Source: Synergistota bacterium
GTDB lineage: Bacteria; Synergistota; Synergistia; Synergistales; Synergistaceae
Reading direction: 5' to 3'
DNA: 64,000 nt
Assembly (NCBI GenBank): GCA_023450745.1
Contig: JAEXGR010000084.1
Coordinates: 1 to 64,000, forward strand
The notes beneath the pieces are model-generated. The model had not been told where the DNA came from. It worked only from the letters and a program-made list of their open reading frames with translations, and did no database searches. The position numbers were made by a program, and so were the translations under genes. How positions within the stretch are numbered: position 1 is the stretch's first letter; each line of letters starts with the position of its first letter. Below, one piece after another: positions 34,658 through 43,117 of this stretch.

Positions 34658-35070
34658 CCTTCGGGCTGGGAAAAGATAAATTGGGATTTGGCGTGCTAGT
34701 GACAAAAACAATCTGCCGATGTTCCGCGATTTTGGTTTGCGCCTTAAAAGCCTCCCTCAGGGAGGCGGCCAGGGAGCCAAATCAGCGTTTTTCTGATTTG
34801 TGCGACTCGGCTGGTAGTTACATCAGAGGTGGGCCGGCGACGGGTTTTCGCCGGGTCGGAGGGAGTTTTGACGTTGACCTTAAAGTTTTCGTAACTTCTT
34901 AAAAAAGAAGAGAAAAGCATAAAACCAAGGTCAAATCTCCCTCACCCCGCTTCGCGGGGAGCTCCCTCAGCGAGGGAGCCAAGGTCAAAATCTAAACCGA
35001 AGCCGCCGCATTGACAGCAGATTGTTTTTGTAACTAGCATGCCAAACTCCAATTTACCATTTAGTCAATC
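34645..35070 (-). repeat. Interspersed repeat, copy B (inverted relative to A and C)
   Basis: The reverse complement of this stretch matches 49318-49730 over about 415 bases with few differences; its first 224 bases also match 1-226. It contains the same GAGGGAG-type palindromes. Two frames of about 70 codons cross it, but they are repeat-derived and not believable genes. The gap between the GntR gene and the rhodanese gene (34334-35224) consists almost entirely of this repeat and its two flanking modules. Confidence 0.85.
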
Positions 35071-35076
35071 GAAGAT

Positions 35077-35202
35077 AAATCGGCGTTTAGACGTGCCGGA
35101 TGCTAAATAACATTGGGGTCTGCGCCCGGAGCCGTATATTAATACGGCGAGGACAGCAGACCCCAATGTTATGACGCAGACGGCGCGTATAAACGCCGAT
35201 TT
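35077..35202. mobile_element. Palindromic module with 13 bp terminal inverted repeats (right copy)
   Basis: Ends AAATCGGCGTTTA (35077-35089) and TAAACGCCGATTT (35190-35202). Inside, AACATTGGGGTCTGC (35109-35123) and GCAGACCCCAATGTT (35156-35170) are perfect inverted copies, with an inner GCCGTAT/ATACGGC stem. The pattern is MITE-like. Confidence 0.6.
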
Positions 35203-35224
35203 ACCGTCGATTTACGTTGAGATA

Positions 35225-36682
35225 CTAGGGTTTAACCAGCGGCAGGTCGGGATTCCCGGCCCAGGCTTGGAAGCCCTCGTCGTAGCTCTGGCTCTTCACG
35301 AAACCGCTGTAGCGAAGGAGCATCGTTACGAAGGCCGAGCGGACGCCTGCCGTGTCGTAGACGACGATCTCGCTGTCGGGAGTGACGCCGTGCTGCGCGA
35401 GCAGCGCCTGTACCTCTTCGGCCGGTTTAAAGCGGCTTTCGGGCGTAAGGAATGATTCCCGCGGAACGTTGATCGCTCCGGGGAGATGTCCCGCGCGCTT
35501 CTCTTGGAAGGGACGGATTTTCCCGAGGTATTCGGGTTCGGTGCGAACGTCGAGGAGCACGAGCCCCGGCTTGCCGATGTTGTTGTTTATCCACTCCGTG
35601 GTGGCGGTGTAGTTCGGTACGTACTGCTTGATGGTGAAGGCCACGGCCTTGTTGGTATGTTTTGTCTTCGACACCTGTCCGCCGGCGGCTTTCCAAGCGC
35701 CGATGCCTCCTTCAAGGATCTTCGCGTTTTTGATTCCCGCCTGACGCAATATCCAGAGGGTCCAGCCGCTCTGGCCCCAGCCGCCAGCGTCGCAATAGGC
35801 GACGACCATTTTTTTGCCGTTGATGCCGAGCGCGCCGATGCGTTTCGCCATCGTCGCCGCGGGCCAGATGACGCCCCATTTCTCGGTCCCCTGCTTCGCG
35901 TTCATGTTGGCGAAATATGTCCACGGCGCGTTGACCGCTCCGGGGATGTGTCCGCCGCTGTAAAGGCTCTCGGGGCGTGAGTCGACGAGTATCACGTTGC
36001 CGCGATTGGCTTTGAGCCATTCCGCGGAGACGATGAGGCTGTCTCTTGTCTCGGCAGCTCCCGGCTGCATTGCCGACGGCTTCAGCGGCCGGCCGGCGGG
36101 TATCTCCGCCGCTCCAGCTGCGGGCGCCGCTGGCTGAACGGCGGGCGCGGGCTGTGCCGCCTGGGCCGGTTCTGTCTTAGGCTGTTCGGGAGCCGTCTTC
36201 GCCGGCTGGGCGGGCTTCACGGCGGGAGCCGGTTCGGTCTTGGCGGGGGCTGCCGGATTGGTCTTCGCGGCGGCTTCCTCTTTTTTGACGTCCGCCGGCG
36301 AGGCGGTCACGACGCCGCGGTTGTTCGGCGACGCTTCCTGTTCCTTCGCCGCCTTTTCCGCCGCCTCTTTGACGATCTGGTCCATTGTGGAGGAGGCTTC
36401 ACTTTTTTTAGGGGTCTGCGCGGGAGCGGCAGCCTTTTCCGCCGCGGGCTTTTTCTCCTCCGGCTGTTTTTTTTCGGTTTTTTTCGCTTCTGTCTTCTTA
36501 GGCGCCGTTTCCTCTTTTTGGCCTCCGGCCTTTACTTTGTTGGCCTCTTTATTGGCCTGTACCTGCGCTAAAATGGAATCGGCCGCTGAACCGCCCTCTT
36601 TGGCATCCGTGTCAGCCGCGCCGGCAACGGTCGCGCTGGCAAAAAATACCGTCATGATCATCATTGTGAGAAACTTCTTCAT
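35225..36682 (-). CDS. Exported two-domain rhodanese-like sulfurtransferase with Ala/Pro/Lys linker
   Basis: 485 residues: signal peptide (1-22), a long low-complexity linker rich in Ala, Pro, Lys and Glu (about 25-205), then two rhodanese domains (about 215-340 and 350-483). Sulfurtransferases carry a persulfide on an active Cys. Here the first domain has a Cys (Cys297 in VVAYCDAGG), while the second has Asp443 in VVYDTAGVRS where the Cys is expected. Classical tandem rhodaneses show the opposite, with the active Cys in the C-terminal domain. The linker suggests reaching across the periplasm or peptidoglycan. Single gene; a TATAAT-type -10 lies at 36757-36762 on the minus strand. Confidence 0.88.
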   Translation of the reverse strand: MKKFLTMMIMTVFFASATVAGAADTDAKEGGSAADSILAQVQANKEANKVKAGGQKEETAPKKTEAKKTEKKQPEEKKPAAEKAAAPAQTPKKSEASSTMDQIVKEAAEKAAKEQEASPNNRGVVTASPADVKKEEAAAKTNPAAPAKTEPAPAVKPAQPAKTAPEQPKTEPAQAAQPAPAVQPAAPAAGAAEIPAGRPLKPSAMQPGAAETRDSLIVSAEWLKANRGNVILVDSRPESLYSGGHIPGAVNAPWTYFANMNAKQGTEKWGVIWPAATMAKRIGALGINGKKMVVAYCDAGGWGQSGWTLWILRQAGIKNAKILEGGIGAWKAAGGQVSKTKHTNKAVAFTIKQYVPNYTATTEWINNNIGKPGLVLLDVRTEPEYLGKIRPFQEKRAGHLPGAINVPRESFLTPESRFKPAEEVQALLAQHGVTPDSEIVVYDTAGVRSAFVTMLLRYSGFVKSQSYDEGFQAWAGNPDLPLVKP

Positions 36683-36756
36683 TGTACCAGTCCTTCCTTT
36701 GTTTCACTTGCCTGCCATATCGGAAGCCGCCGCGGCAGTCTCCGTATATAGCGGAA

Positions 36757-36762
36757 ATTATA
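36757..36762 (-). promoter_or_regulatory. -10 box of the rhodanese gene
   Basis: Minus strand TATAAT preceded by GC at 36757-36762, about 75 bases before the start codon. No good -35 box at ideal spacing. Confidence 0.4.
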
Positions 36763-36801
36763 GCACGGTTCGGTCCGCACTAGTCATTATCTCTTAAAAT
36801 G

Positions 36802-37974
36802 TTACTTCCAGTTGTCGTATATCCACTGCGCGGCGCGCTTCGCCTCGTTGAATTCCTCCCAGGTCTCTTCTTCGGACTGAAGCGGGATATTTTCCCGGCG
36901 CACGCGCAGCCAGTCTCTATACTCTATCAGAGAATCGTTTCTCGCGAAATGGTCAAATACGAGGTCGAATTTCGGGATACCCCAGAGCATGTTCGGAGAG
37001 ACGGCTCCCGCGTTTACCAGCGAGGCCGTCGCCCGCTGGAGCAGGCTTTTCAGCCCCCCTCGGCGGCCGACGCGCAGCAGCACCGCGCGGTGTCCGCCGG
37101 TGATCGTCTCGGAGACCATGTTCACCGAATCTTCCGTGCAGAATACCTCTTTGGAGAAGCCCAGCATCGCGGGGATCGGATTGAAGTCGTCCTCAGAAGC
37201 GACGAGCAGGTATTTGACGGCGGGAGAGTGCGCCGCGAGTGTCTTTACGGTCTTCGCCGCCGCGGGGCTCGTGCGCCGCGAGGTGGTGATGTAGACATCC
37301 GCGTCCGCGTGCTGCGCGAGGTTCAATATTTGTCCCAGCTGCTTTTTGACCCATTCCGGCGTGATGACGTAGTTCGCGTCATCGCCGCCGATGAGCACGG
37401 ACCATATTTCACCGGCGGTGGAGGGGTGCTCGGCGAGCAGCTCTTTCGCCTCTTTCGCCAGATTCTCTTTTATCACATAGTTCGGAGAGCCGAGCGTCAC
37501 GAAGATGTTGGGCTTCCTTTCCGGATAGTCGTGCTCCGGTACGATCGCAAAATCGAAGGGGTCCGTGCCGATCGTACCGGGGGTCATGATGGTTGCGCAG
37601 GCGCAGCGCCAGATGTAGCCCAGCGCGATGTTGTAGGGGGCCGGGGCGCTGCCGGCCGAGATTATCAGCACAGCTCCCGACCCTTCCTGGATGTTGCGCT
37701 CCGCAAACCATTGGCCGACGCGGCGGATCAGCGCGTCGCCGTCGGCCGCGGCGAGCCAGTCGCGCGCGTCGCGCCGCGTGCCGCCGGCAAGCGCGCGCGA
37801 CGCGGTCTTTGCGCGGGCTTTAGCCGTTCCCGCAAGCGCGGGGACCTCGCTTTCCAAGATCTCCGCCCCCGTCAGCCGCGAGAGCCAGTGGGCGACGCCG
37901 CGGCTTTGGTTTATGTGGCCGCGGATGCCGTCGCTGAGGATGAGGATCGTCTTTAAGGAGCCGCCGGCGTTCAT
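36802..37974 (-). CDS. ELM1 / DUF1022 family protein, putative glycosyltransferase-like
   Basis: 390 residues resembling the mitochondrial fission ELM1 family, which in bacteria has a GT-B-like fold and tends to occur near lipopolysaccharide genes. Visible landmarks are ILILSDGIRGHINQSRGVAHWL at the N-terminus (split: ILILSDGIRGH, QSRGVA), VLIISAGSAPAPYN, SVLIGGDDANYV, DVYITTSRRTSP and VFCTEDSVNMVSE, the last resembling the donor-binding part of GT-B enzymes. It overlaps the kdsB stop by 4 bases and ends the lipid A/Kdo operon. A role in sugar transfer to the core is inferred from position only. Confidence 0.75.
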   Translation of the reverse strand: MNAGGSLKTILILSDGIRGHINQSRGVAHWLSRLTGAEILESEVPALAGTAKARAKTASRALAGGTRRDARDWLAAADGDALIRRVGQWFAERNIQEGSGAVLIISAGSAPAPYNIALGYIWRCACATIMTPGTIGTDPFDFAIVPEHDYPERKPNIFVTLGSPNYVIKENLAKEAKELLAEHPSTAGEIWSVLIGGDDANYVITPEWVKKQLGQILNLAQHADADVYITTSRRTSPAAAKTVKTLAAHSPAVKYLLVASEDDFNPIPAMLGFSKEVFCTEDSVNMVSETITGGHRAVLLRVGRRGGLKSLLQRATASLVNAGAVSPNMLWGIPKFDLVFDHFARNDSLIEYRDWLRVRRENIPLQSEEETWEEFNEAKRAAQWIYDNWK

Positions 37975-38726
37975 TTTTCTTCGTTTTTCTTCTGGGCGAA
38001 GATCCGCCGCACCTCTTCAAGGTCCTCAAGGGTGTTGACGTTGGGTCCCTCGGAGGGGTACTTTGTCGGAATGACCGCCATGGAATAGCCATGCTCCAGT
38101 ATCCGCAGCTGCTCGAGGCTCTCCGTTTGCATCAGCGGCGTGGGCGGCAGCGCCACAAACTTGAGCAGGAATTGTTTGGTGAAGGCGTAGATGCCAAGAT
38201 GTTCCCAGACGGCGGCGCCGGTGCTGTTGCGCGGATAGGGAATCGGCGAACGGCTGAAGTAGAGCGCGCGGCCGTTCTGCGCGCGAACCACCTTGACGAT
38301 GTTCGGGTTATGAAAGTCTGCTTCGTTGACGATCGGTACGCAGATGGTGGCGGAGTCGGCTTCGGTGTCGGCGGTGAATCCCGCCGCGAGCTCGCGCAGC
38401 ATGCGCGGGTCGAGCATCGGCTCGTCTCCCTGAATGTTTATCACGTAATCGGTGTCTATCTTCGCGGCGATTTCCGCGACGCGGCTCGAGCCGTCGGGGT
38501 GGTCCGCCCTCGTCATCAGAACGTCGGCCCCGATCTTTTCCGCGGCGTCGTAGATGCGGTGGTCGTCGGTGGCGATCACCACCCGGAAGAATACGCCGGA
38601 GGCCAGGGCGCGGCGGTAGACATGTTCAAGCATCGTCTTGCCGCCGATTTCCAGCAACGGTTTGCCGGGAAGGCGCGACGAGGCGTAGCGCGCCGGTATC
38701 ACTCCGAGGAATTTTGGTTGTGTCAT
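37971..38726 (-). CDS. kdsB: CMP-Kdo synthetase (3-deoxy-manno-octulosonate cytidylyltransferase)
   Basis: Activates Kdo with CTP to CMP-Kdo for transfer to lipid A. The 251 residues start GVIPARYASSRLPGKPL, the nucleotide-binding loop, and contain VIATDDHRIYDA, MTRADHPDGSSRVAE, VINIQGDEPML and YPRNSTGAAVWEHLGIYAF. Normal length. ATG overlaps the stop of the preceding 406-residue gene. Confidence 0.95.
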   Translation of the reverse strand: MTQPKFLGVIPARYASSRLPGKPLLEIGGKTMLEHVYRRALASGVFFRVVIATDDHRIYDAAEKIGADVLMTRADHPDGSSRVAEIAAKIDTDYVINIQGDEPMLDPRMLRELAAGFTADTEADSATICVPIVNEADFHNPNIVKVVRAQNGRALYFSRSPIPYPRNSTGAAVWEHLGIYAFTKQFLLKFVALPPTPLMQTESLEQLRILEHGYSMAVIPTKYPSEGPNVNTLEDLEEVRRIFAQKKNEEK

Positions 38727-39943
38727 CTATTCTCCGCCTGCCATTCTCTGAATTTTTTCAGCATTTTCGCGCGGTCGAGCGGCCTGACGTTTGCGACGAT
38801 CCATTCGCGCATCGCCTTGCCCTCTTCCGTCTCCTGCTTGTAGCTCATGAATTCCAGGGTGATGCCGAGGGCGTCGGCGATCTTCAGCGCGAAGACCGGC
38901 CAGATCATGCCGATGTCGCCGATTACGGGGAGGCTTCCCTCATGGCGGGCGAAGGCCGACATTTCCATACGGAAGGGTATTTTCGATATCTTTGTCTTCG
39001 GCAGCCCCTTGTCGATCGCCTCCTGAATCATCGCGCTCGATTTTTGCAGGTCCTGCGCGCGGCGGAGGTTCTCGTCAAGGTCGAAACGGATCAGGGCCTT
39101 GTCTTTGAGGCTGTAGACGGGCTGCCCCTGCCACCATGACCAGATGCCGTGGCCGGTGTAGGTCTCGAAGGGGCCGTCGTGTATCTCCTGGGTCAGCGCG
39201 ACCGCCGACTCGATTATCACATCGGCGGAGCCGAGCATCGCGGCGATGCGGCGTGAACGCTCTGCCACCGGGATGCTGTCGCCGACCGCGAGGCCGACAT
39301 GCCCGCCGCCCACGAGCTGCGGTATCGTCACCAGCACGGGCACGCCTCTGGCGGCGCCGCTGCCGAGCATCGTGCGCCGGTCGCAGCCCCAGCCGGCGAC
39401 GGTCTCAAAGGGCAGGCCGGACTGACGGCAGAGCGAGTGTATCTCCTCCGCGAGCTTTTCCGTGCGCAGCCCCATCGGGTAAGCCATGTTCGCCGCGGCC
39501 TTTATCACCATGTGTCCCTCGGCGTCGCGGCGTTTCGCGAGCAGCTCTTTGTCAAGGATCATCTCTTTTGAGAGTTCCTCAAGCTCCCCGTCGCTCATAT
39601 CGGTGAATTCAAAGACGTTGCCGCGCGGCATTTTCGCCTCGTCGAGTCCTAACTGCGCGGCGCCGCACATTTTCACGCGGTCGAGCGCGCCGCCCATCTC
39701 GTGGTTGACGACGGCGGAGCTCGTCGTGACCCCGTCGACGATTCCCTTTTCGATGAGCTCCGCAATGAGCGTCGTGACGCCCTCGTGCAGGTTGGGTCCG
39801 CTTCCGGTGACGACGGCGACCTTGCCGCCGCGTTTTTTGGCGGCGACTACCCTGCCGACAGCGGCGTCGAGAGCCTCTTTTGAGCGTTCGTCCAGCTCGC
39901 CGTAGAATTTCTCTATTAGTTCACGGTTGATCTTCATTGCCAC
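38723..39943 (-). CDS. Unrecognised 406-residue protein within the Kdo operon
   Basis: I do not recognise this protein with confidence. It is soluble. The N-terminal half has a Rossmann-like segment, GGKVAVVTGSGPNLHEGVTT, followed by LIEKGIVDGVTTSSAVV and NHEMGGALDRV, faintly recalling deoxyhypusine-synthase-type NAD-binding folds. Later come AGWGCDRRTMLGSGAARGVP, VGGGHVGLAVGDSIP and ETYTGHGIWSWWQGQ, suggesting an active site rich in Gly, His and Trp. It sits between waaA and kdsB with a 4-base overlap into kdsB, so its product is made along with Kdo enzymes. It could be an auxiliary sugar or amino-acid enzyme; no specific reaction is claimed. Confidence 0.6.
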   Translation of the reverse strand: MAMKINRELIEKFYGELDERSKEALDAAVGRVVAAKKRGGKVAVVTGSGPNLHEGVTTLIAELIEKGIVDGVTTSSAVVNHEMGGALDRVKMCGAAQLGLDEAKMPRGNVFEFTDMSDGELEELSKEMILDKELLAKRRDAEGHMVIKAAANMAYPMGLRTEKLAEEIHSLCRQSGLPFETVAGWGCDRRTMLGSGAARGVPVLVTIPQLVGGGHVGLAVGDSIPVAERSRRIAAMLGSADVIIESAVALTQEIHDGPFETYTGHGIWSWWQGQPVYSLKDKALIRFDLDENLRRAQDLQKSSAMIQEAIDKGLPKTKISKIPFRMEMSAFARHEGSLPVIGDIGMIWPVFALKIADALGITLEFMSYKQETEEGKAMREWIVANVRPLDRAKMLKKFREWQAENR

Positions 39944-39956
39944 TCTTCCTCCCGCG

Positions 39957-41222
39957 TTACAGATATTTTTTTATCATTTTCCATGTGCGCAGCGAAGCGC
40001 CGCATGATTTTTCAAAGTAAGCACGGCTAAGCCTCTGCCATTTTTCTCCGGCGCCGCTCTCCGCGGCGAGACGGCTCCACACTCCGGCAAGCTCCCTTTC
40101 GTCGGCAACCTGCGCCGCCGCGCCCATCGCGATGAAGGCCCGCGAGGCCTGCGCAAAGTCTTCCATGTGCGGCCCATACTGTACAGGGACGCCCCAGGAG
40201 AAGGGTTCGAGGATGTTCTGCCCGCCCTTGTCGGCGAAGCTGCCGCCGACGAAGGCCGAATAGGCGGCGCCGTAAAGGTCGAAGAGCACCCCTATTTTGT
40301 CTATGATAAGGACATCCCAGCCATCCGCAAGCGCCGACAGCCTCATTGTAATATATTTTTCCGGGACTAGCGCGGCGACCGCGTCCGCCCTTTCCGGGTG
40401 CCGGGGCGCGATTATAAGCCGCGCTTCGGGGTTATTTTCCCTCAGAAGGTCAAAAGCGGAGAGAACCTTTTCATCCTCCCCGGTATGCGTGCTGCCCGCG
40501 ATGAAGATCGGGCGATTCGGCGCGCCGAATCTCTCGCGCCAGCCGTCGCGGGCGGCGATGTTTTTTCTCGCCAGCAGCGCGTCGATTTTGCTGTCGCCAA
40601 GGACGTGGAGTTTTTTTTCTTCCACGCCGATCGCGGACAGCCGCCGCGCGTCTTCTTCGTCGCGCAGGTAAAGCTCCGTGAAGAGCGAATAGACGCCGGC
40701 CGCCGCGTATTTTGTCAGGCCGCCGCCGATACGCCCCCAGGTGCGGTCGGATATGCGGCCGTTGATGAGAAAAGCCGGGATTGCGCGCTTACGGCACTCC
40801 CAGAGCATATTCGGCCAAAGCTCGGTCTCCGCCGTGATAAAGAGGGCGGGGCGCAGAGAGTCGAGCGACCTGGCGACAAATTTTCGCTTGTCCCAGGGGT
40901 AATAGACGTGAAGGTCGAAAAGTCCGCCGCCAAGCCGCTCGGCCATCGCCTTCCCCGTCTGCGTCGTCGTCGAGAGCACAAAGGGGCCCCGATAGCCGTC
41001 GGCGCGCGCCGCCTTGATGAAGGGCACCGCCGCCTGCACTTCGCCGACGGAGACGGCGTGCACCCACACGGGGCGCGCGCCGGAGAGCCGCGCGAGTTTT
41101 TCAGGGGGTATCTCCCCCTGGCGTTCGTCGTTGCCCTCGGTGTACTTCGCCTTCAGCCTTTGTCCTGCGAGGGCGAAGAAGGCGTTTATCGGAAGCTGGT
41201 AGAGACCGCGCAGCAGCGACAG
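39957..41222 (-). CDS. waaA: Kdo transferase WaaA (KdtA), apparent CTG start
   Basis: Transfers Kdo from CMP-Kdo to the lipid A precursor at the cytoplasmic face of the inner membrane. WaaA landmarks include PVWVHAVSVGEVQAA, FVLSTTTQTGKAMAERL, FITAETELWPNMLWEC, FIAGSTHTGEDE, and FVGGSFADKGGQNILEP. A conventional start would be GTG 41069, but the frame continues upstream through 51 codons that encode the expected N-terminus (LSLLRGLYQLPINAFFALAG, then QRLKAKY). This gives 421 residues, the usual family length. The first possible codon after the kdsD stop is CTG 41222 (TAGCTG), and no ATG, GTG or TTG exists between. Start 41222 is therefore inferred. Confidence 0.85.
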   Translation of the reverse strand: MSLLRGLYQLPINAFFALAGQRLKAKYTEGNDERQGEIPPEKLARLSGARPVWVHAVSVGEVQAAVPFIKAARADGYRGPFVLSTTTQTGKAMAERLGGGLFDLHVYYPWDKRKFVARSLDSLRPALFITAETELWPNMLWECRKRAIPAFLINGRISDRTWGRIGGGLTKYAAAGVYSLFTELYLRDEEDARRLSAIGVEEKKLHVLGDSKIDALLARKNIAARDGWRERFGAPNRPIFIAGSTHTGEDEKVLSAFDLLRENNPEARLIIAPRHPERADAVAALVPEKYITMRLSALADGWDVLIIDKIGVLFDLYGAAYSAFVGGSFADKGGQNILEPFSWGVPVQYGPHMEDFAQASRAFIAMGAAAQVADERELAGVWSRLAAESGAGEKWQRLSRAYFEKSCGASLRTWKMIKKYL

Positions 41223-42227
41223 CTAGGCCACCCCCGCCTTGAGTATCTCGTGGATGTGGACCATGCCGATCGGTTTATCGTCCTGTACCACGATGAGGGC
41301 GGAGACCTCCCACTGCTCGACGATGCGCACCGCCTCGACGGCGAGCCGTTCCGGGCCGATAACGCGCGGGTTTTTCGTCATGGCGCGGGAGACGGGCAGC
41401 TCAAGTCCCTCAAGTCCCTCTTTTTCGATGAAGCGGCGCAGGTCTCCGTCGGTGAAGACGCCTACGAGTTTTCCCTCGTCGTCGACGACCGCCGTCGCGC
41501 CGTAACCTTTGCTGGTGATGTCGAAGAGGGCGTCGCGCACCCGCGCCTCCTGTTTCGTTATCGGCATCCGCTCTCCGCTGCCCATCAGGTCGCTGACGCG
41601 CAGCAGCAGCCGCTTGCCAAGCGAACCGCCCGGGTGGAAGAGGGCGAAGTCCTCTTTCTGGAGGCCGAGCAGCAGCGTAGACATGCCGGCCACCGCGTCG
41701 CCGAGCGCCATTTGCAGCGTCGTGCTGCTGGTCGGCGCGAGCTTCAGCGGGTCAGCCTCTGATTTGACGTGACAGTTAAGGACGATGTCCGCCTCGCGCG
41801 CGAGCGTCGATTCCGGATTGCCGGTGACGGCGATGATCGGGGCGCCGAGCCTCTTGAAATAGGGGATGAGCGCGATCAGCTCCTGGGTCTCGCCGCTGTT
41901 GCTGAGGAAATATCCCACATCCTCGCGGCAGACCATGCCGAGGTCGCCGTGCGCCCCCTCCGTGGCGTGGAGGAAGAAGGCCGGCACGCCGAGCGAGGCG
42001 AAAGTCGCCGCCGTCTTGCGCCCCACATGCCCCGATTTGCCGAGCCCGGTCACGACGATGCGTCCGCGGCAGCGGCTCACGAGGTGGGCGGCGGCGGCCA
42101 TCTCCCCGCCCATTCTTTCGGTGGCGATTCTGAGGGCCTCCGCCTCTTTGAGCATGATGTCTCTTCCGGTGGCGAGCAGCTCCTCTGCGGGGAGTTTCTT
42201 TTCTTCGCGTTCATAGGGCAGGTTCAT
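41223..42227 (-). CDS. kdsD: D-arabinose 5-phosphate isomerase KdsD/KpsF (SIS + 2 CBS)
   Basis: Makes arabinose 5-phosphate from ribulose 5-phosphate for Kdo synthesis. The 334 residues have an N-terminal SIS domain (RIVVTGLGKSGHVGRKTAAT, HATEGAHGDLGM, SNSGETQELI) followed by two CBS domains (about 210-265 and 275-332, for example YGATAVVDDEGKLVGVFTDG and VSALIVVQDDKPIGMVHIHE). It is 3 bases after kdsA and its stop adjoins the inferred waaA CTG start. Confidence 0.93.
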   Translation of the reverse strand: MNLPYEREEKKLPAEELLATGRDIMLKEAEALRIATERMGGEMAAAAHLVSRCRGRIVVTGLGKSGHVGRKTAATFASLGVPAFFLHATEGAHGDLGMVCREDVGYFLSNSGETQELIALIPYFKRLGAPIIAVTGNPESTLAREADIVLNCHVKSEADPLKLAPTSSTTLQMALGDAVAGMSTLLLGLQKEDFALFHPGGSLGKRLLLRVSDLMGSGERMPITKQEARVRDALFDITSKGYGATAVVDDEGKLVGVFTDGDLRRFIEKEGLEGLELPVSRAMTKNPRVIGPERLAVEAVRIVEQWEVSALIVVQDDKPIGMVHIHEILKAGVA

Positions 42228-42230
42228 TTT

Positions 42231-43100
42231 TTATTCCTCCGACCAGTCAAGCACCGCAAAACCAGTTTTTTCGCGGACGATTTTATCTATCTCATATGTC
42301 TGACGCAGAACTTCGCGCACCTTCGCAAGCGCGATCGAGTTGGGGCCGTCGCACTTCGCCAGGTCCGGGTTCGGGTGCACCTCCATGAAGAGCGCGTCGA
42401 TGCCGATGGCGGCGGCGGCGCGGATCAGCGGCAGCACGAACGAGCGGTCGCCGCCGCTGCAGGTGCCCTTTCCGCCTGGCTTCTGCACGCTGTGCGTCGC
42501 GTCGAACATCACAGGACAGCCGAGGGCGCGCATGACGGGCAGCGAGCGGAAGTCCACCGACAGCTCGTGATAGCCGAAGGCCGTGCCGCGCTCGCAGAGG
42601 ATGACGTCGTCACAGCCGCTTTCGCGGCATTTGCCGATCACGGAGGCCATATCCTCGGGCGCCATAAACTGCGCCTTTTTGATGTTGAGCGGCTTGCCGG
42701 TGCGGCTCGCCGCCGCGAGCAGGTCGGTCTGGCGGCAGAGGAAGGCCGGGATTTGCAGCAGATCCACATGACGCGCGGCGACCTCCGCCTGGCGCGGTTC
42801 GTGGATGTCCGTCACCACGGGGACGTCGGCGGCGCGTCCGATCTCCGACAGCCATTCGAGCCCCGTTTCTATTCCCGGGCCGCGAAAGCTCGTGATCGAG
42901 GTCCGGTTGGCCTTGTCAAAGGAGGCCTTGAAAATGTAATTAAAACCGAACTCCGCGCAGAATCCCTTCATCGTGCGGGCGATCGTCAGCGCCTCGTCAA
43001 AAGTGTCGAGCACGCAGGGGCCGGCGGCGACCGTCAGCCGCGCGCCTCCGACCGTGACGTCCCTCACTCTTACCTCTCTTACGCTCTTCTCAGCGGGCAT
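42231..43100 (-). CDS. kdsA: Kdo-8-phosphate synthase
   Basis: Condenses phosphoenolpyruvate with arabinose 5-phosphate. The 289-residue TIM barrel contains TVAAGPCVLDT, FKASFDKANRTS, SFRGPGIETGL, VVTDIHEP, LQIPAFLCRQTDL and LFMEVHPNPDLAKCDGPN. The Cys in AGPC, where metal-independent enzymes have Asn, suggests the metal-dependent class. 17 bases separate it from the upstream lpxK fusion gene. Confidence 0.95.
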   Translation of the reverse strand: MPAEKSVREVRVRDVTVGGARLTVAAGPCVLDTFDEALTIARTMKGFCAEFGFNYIFKASFDKANRTSITSFRGPGIETGLEWLSEIGRAADVPVVTDIHEPRQAEVAARHVDLLQIPAFLCRQTDLLAAASRTGKPLNIKKAQFMAPEDMASVIGKCRESGCDDVILCERGTAFGYHELSVDFRSLPVMRALGCPVMFDATHSVQKPGGKGTCSGGDRSFVLPLIRAAAAIGIDALFMEVHPNPDLAKCDGPNSIALAKVREVLRQTYEIDKIVREKTGFAVLDWSEE

Positions 43101-43117
43101 CTATATCAGCTCCTTGT

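Noticed and set aside
34681..34902. 73-codon plus-strand frame, and similar frames at 49452-49649 and 49478-49705
   Set aside because: They lie entirely inside the interspersed repeats, have no RBS and read differently in each copy.
40398..41762. 454-codon plus-strand frame opposite waaA and kdsD
   Set aside because: Arg- and His-rich shadow frame without start context.
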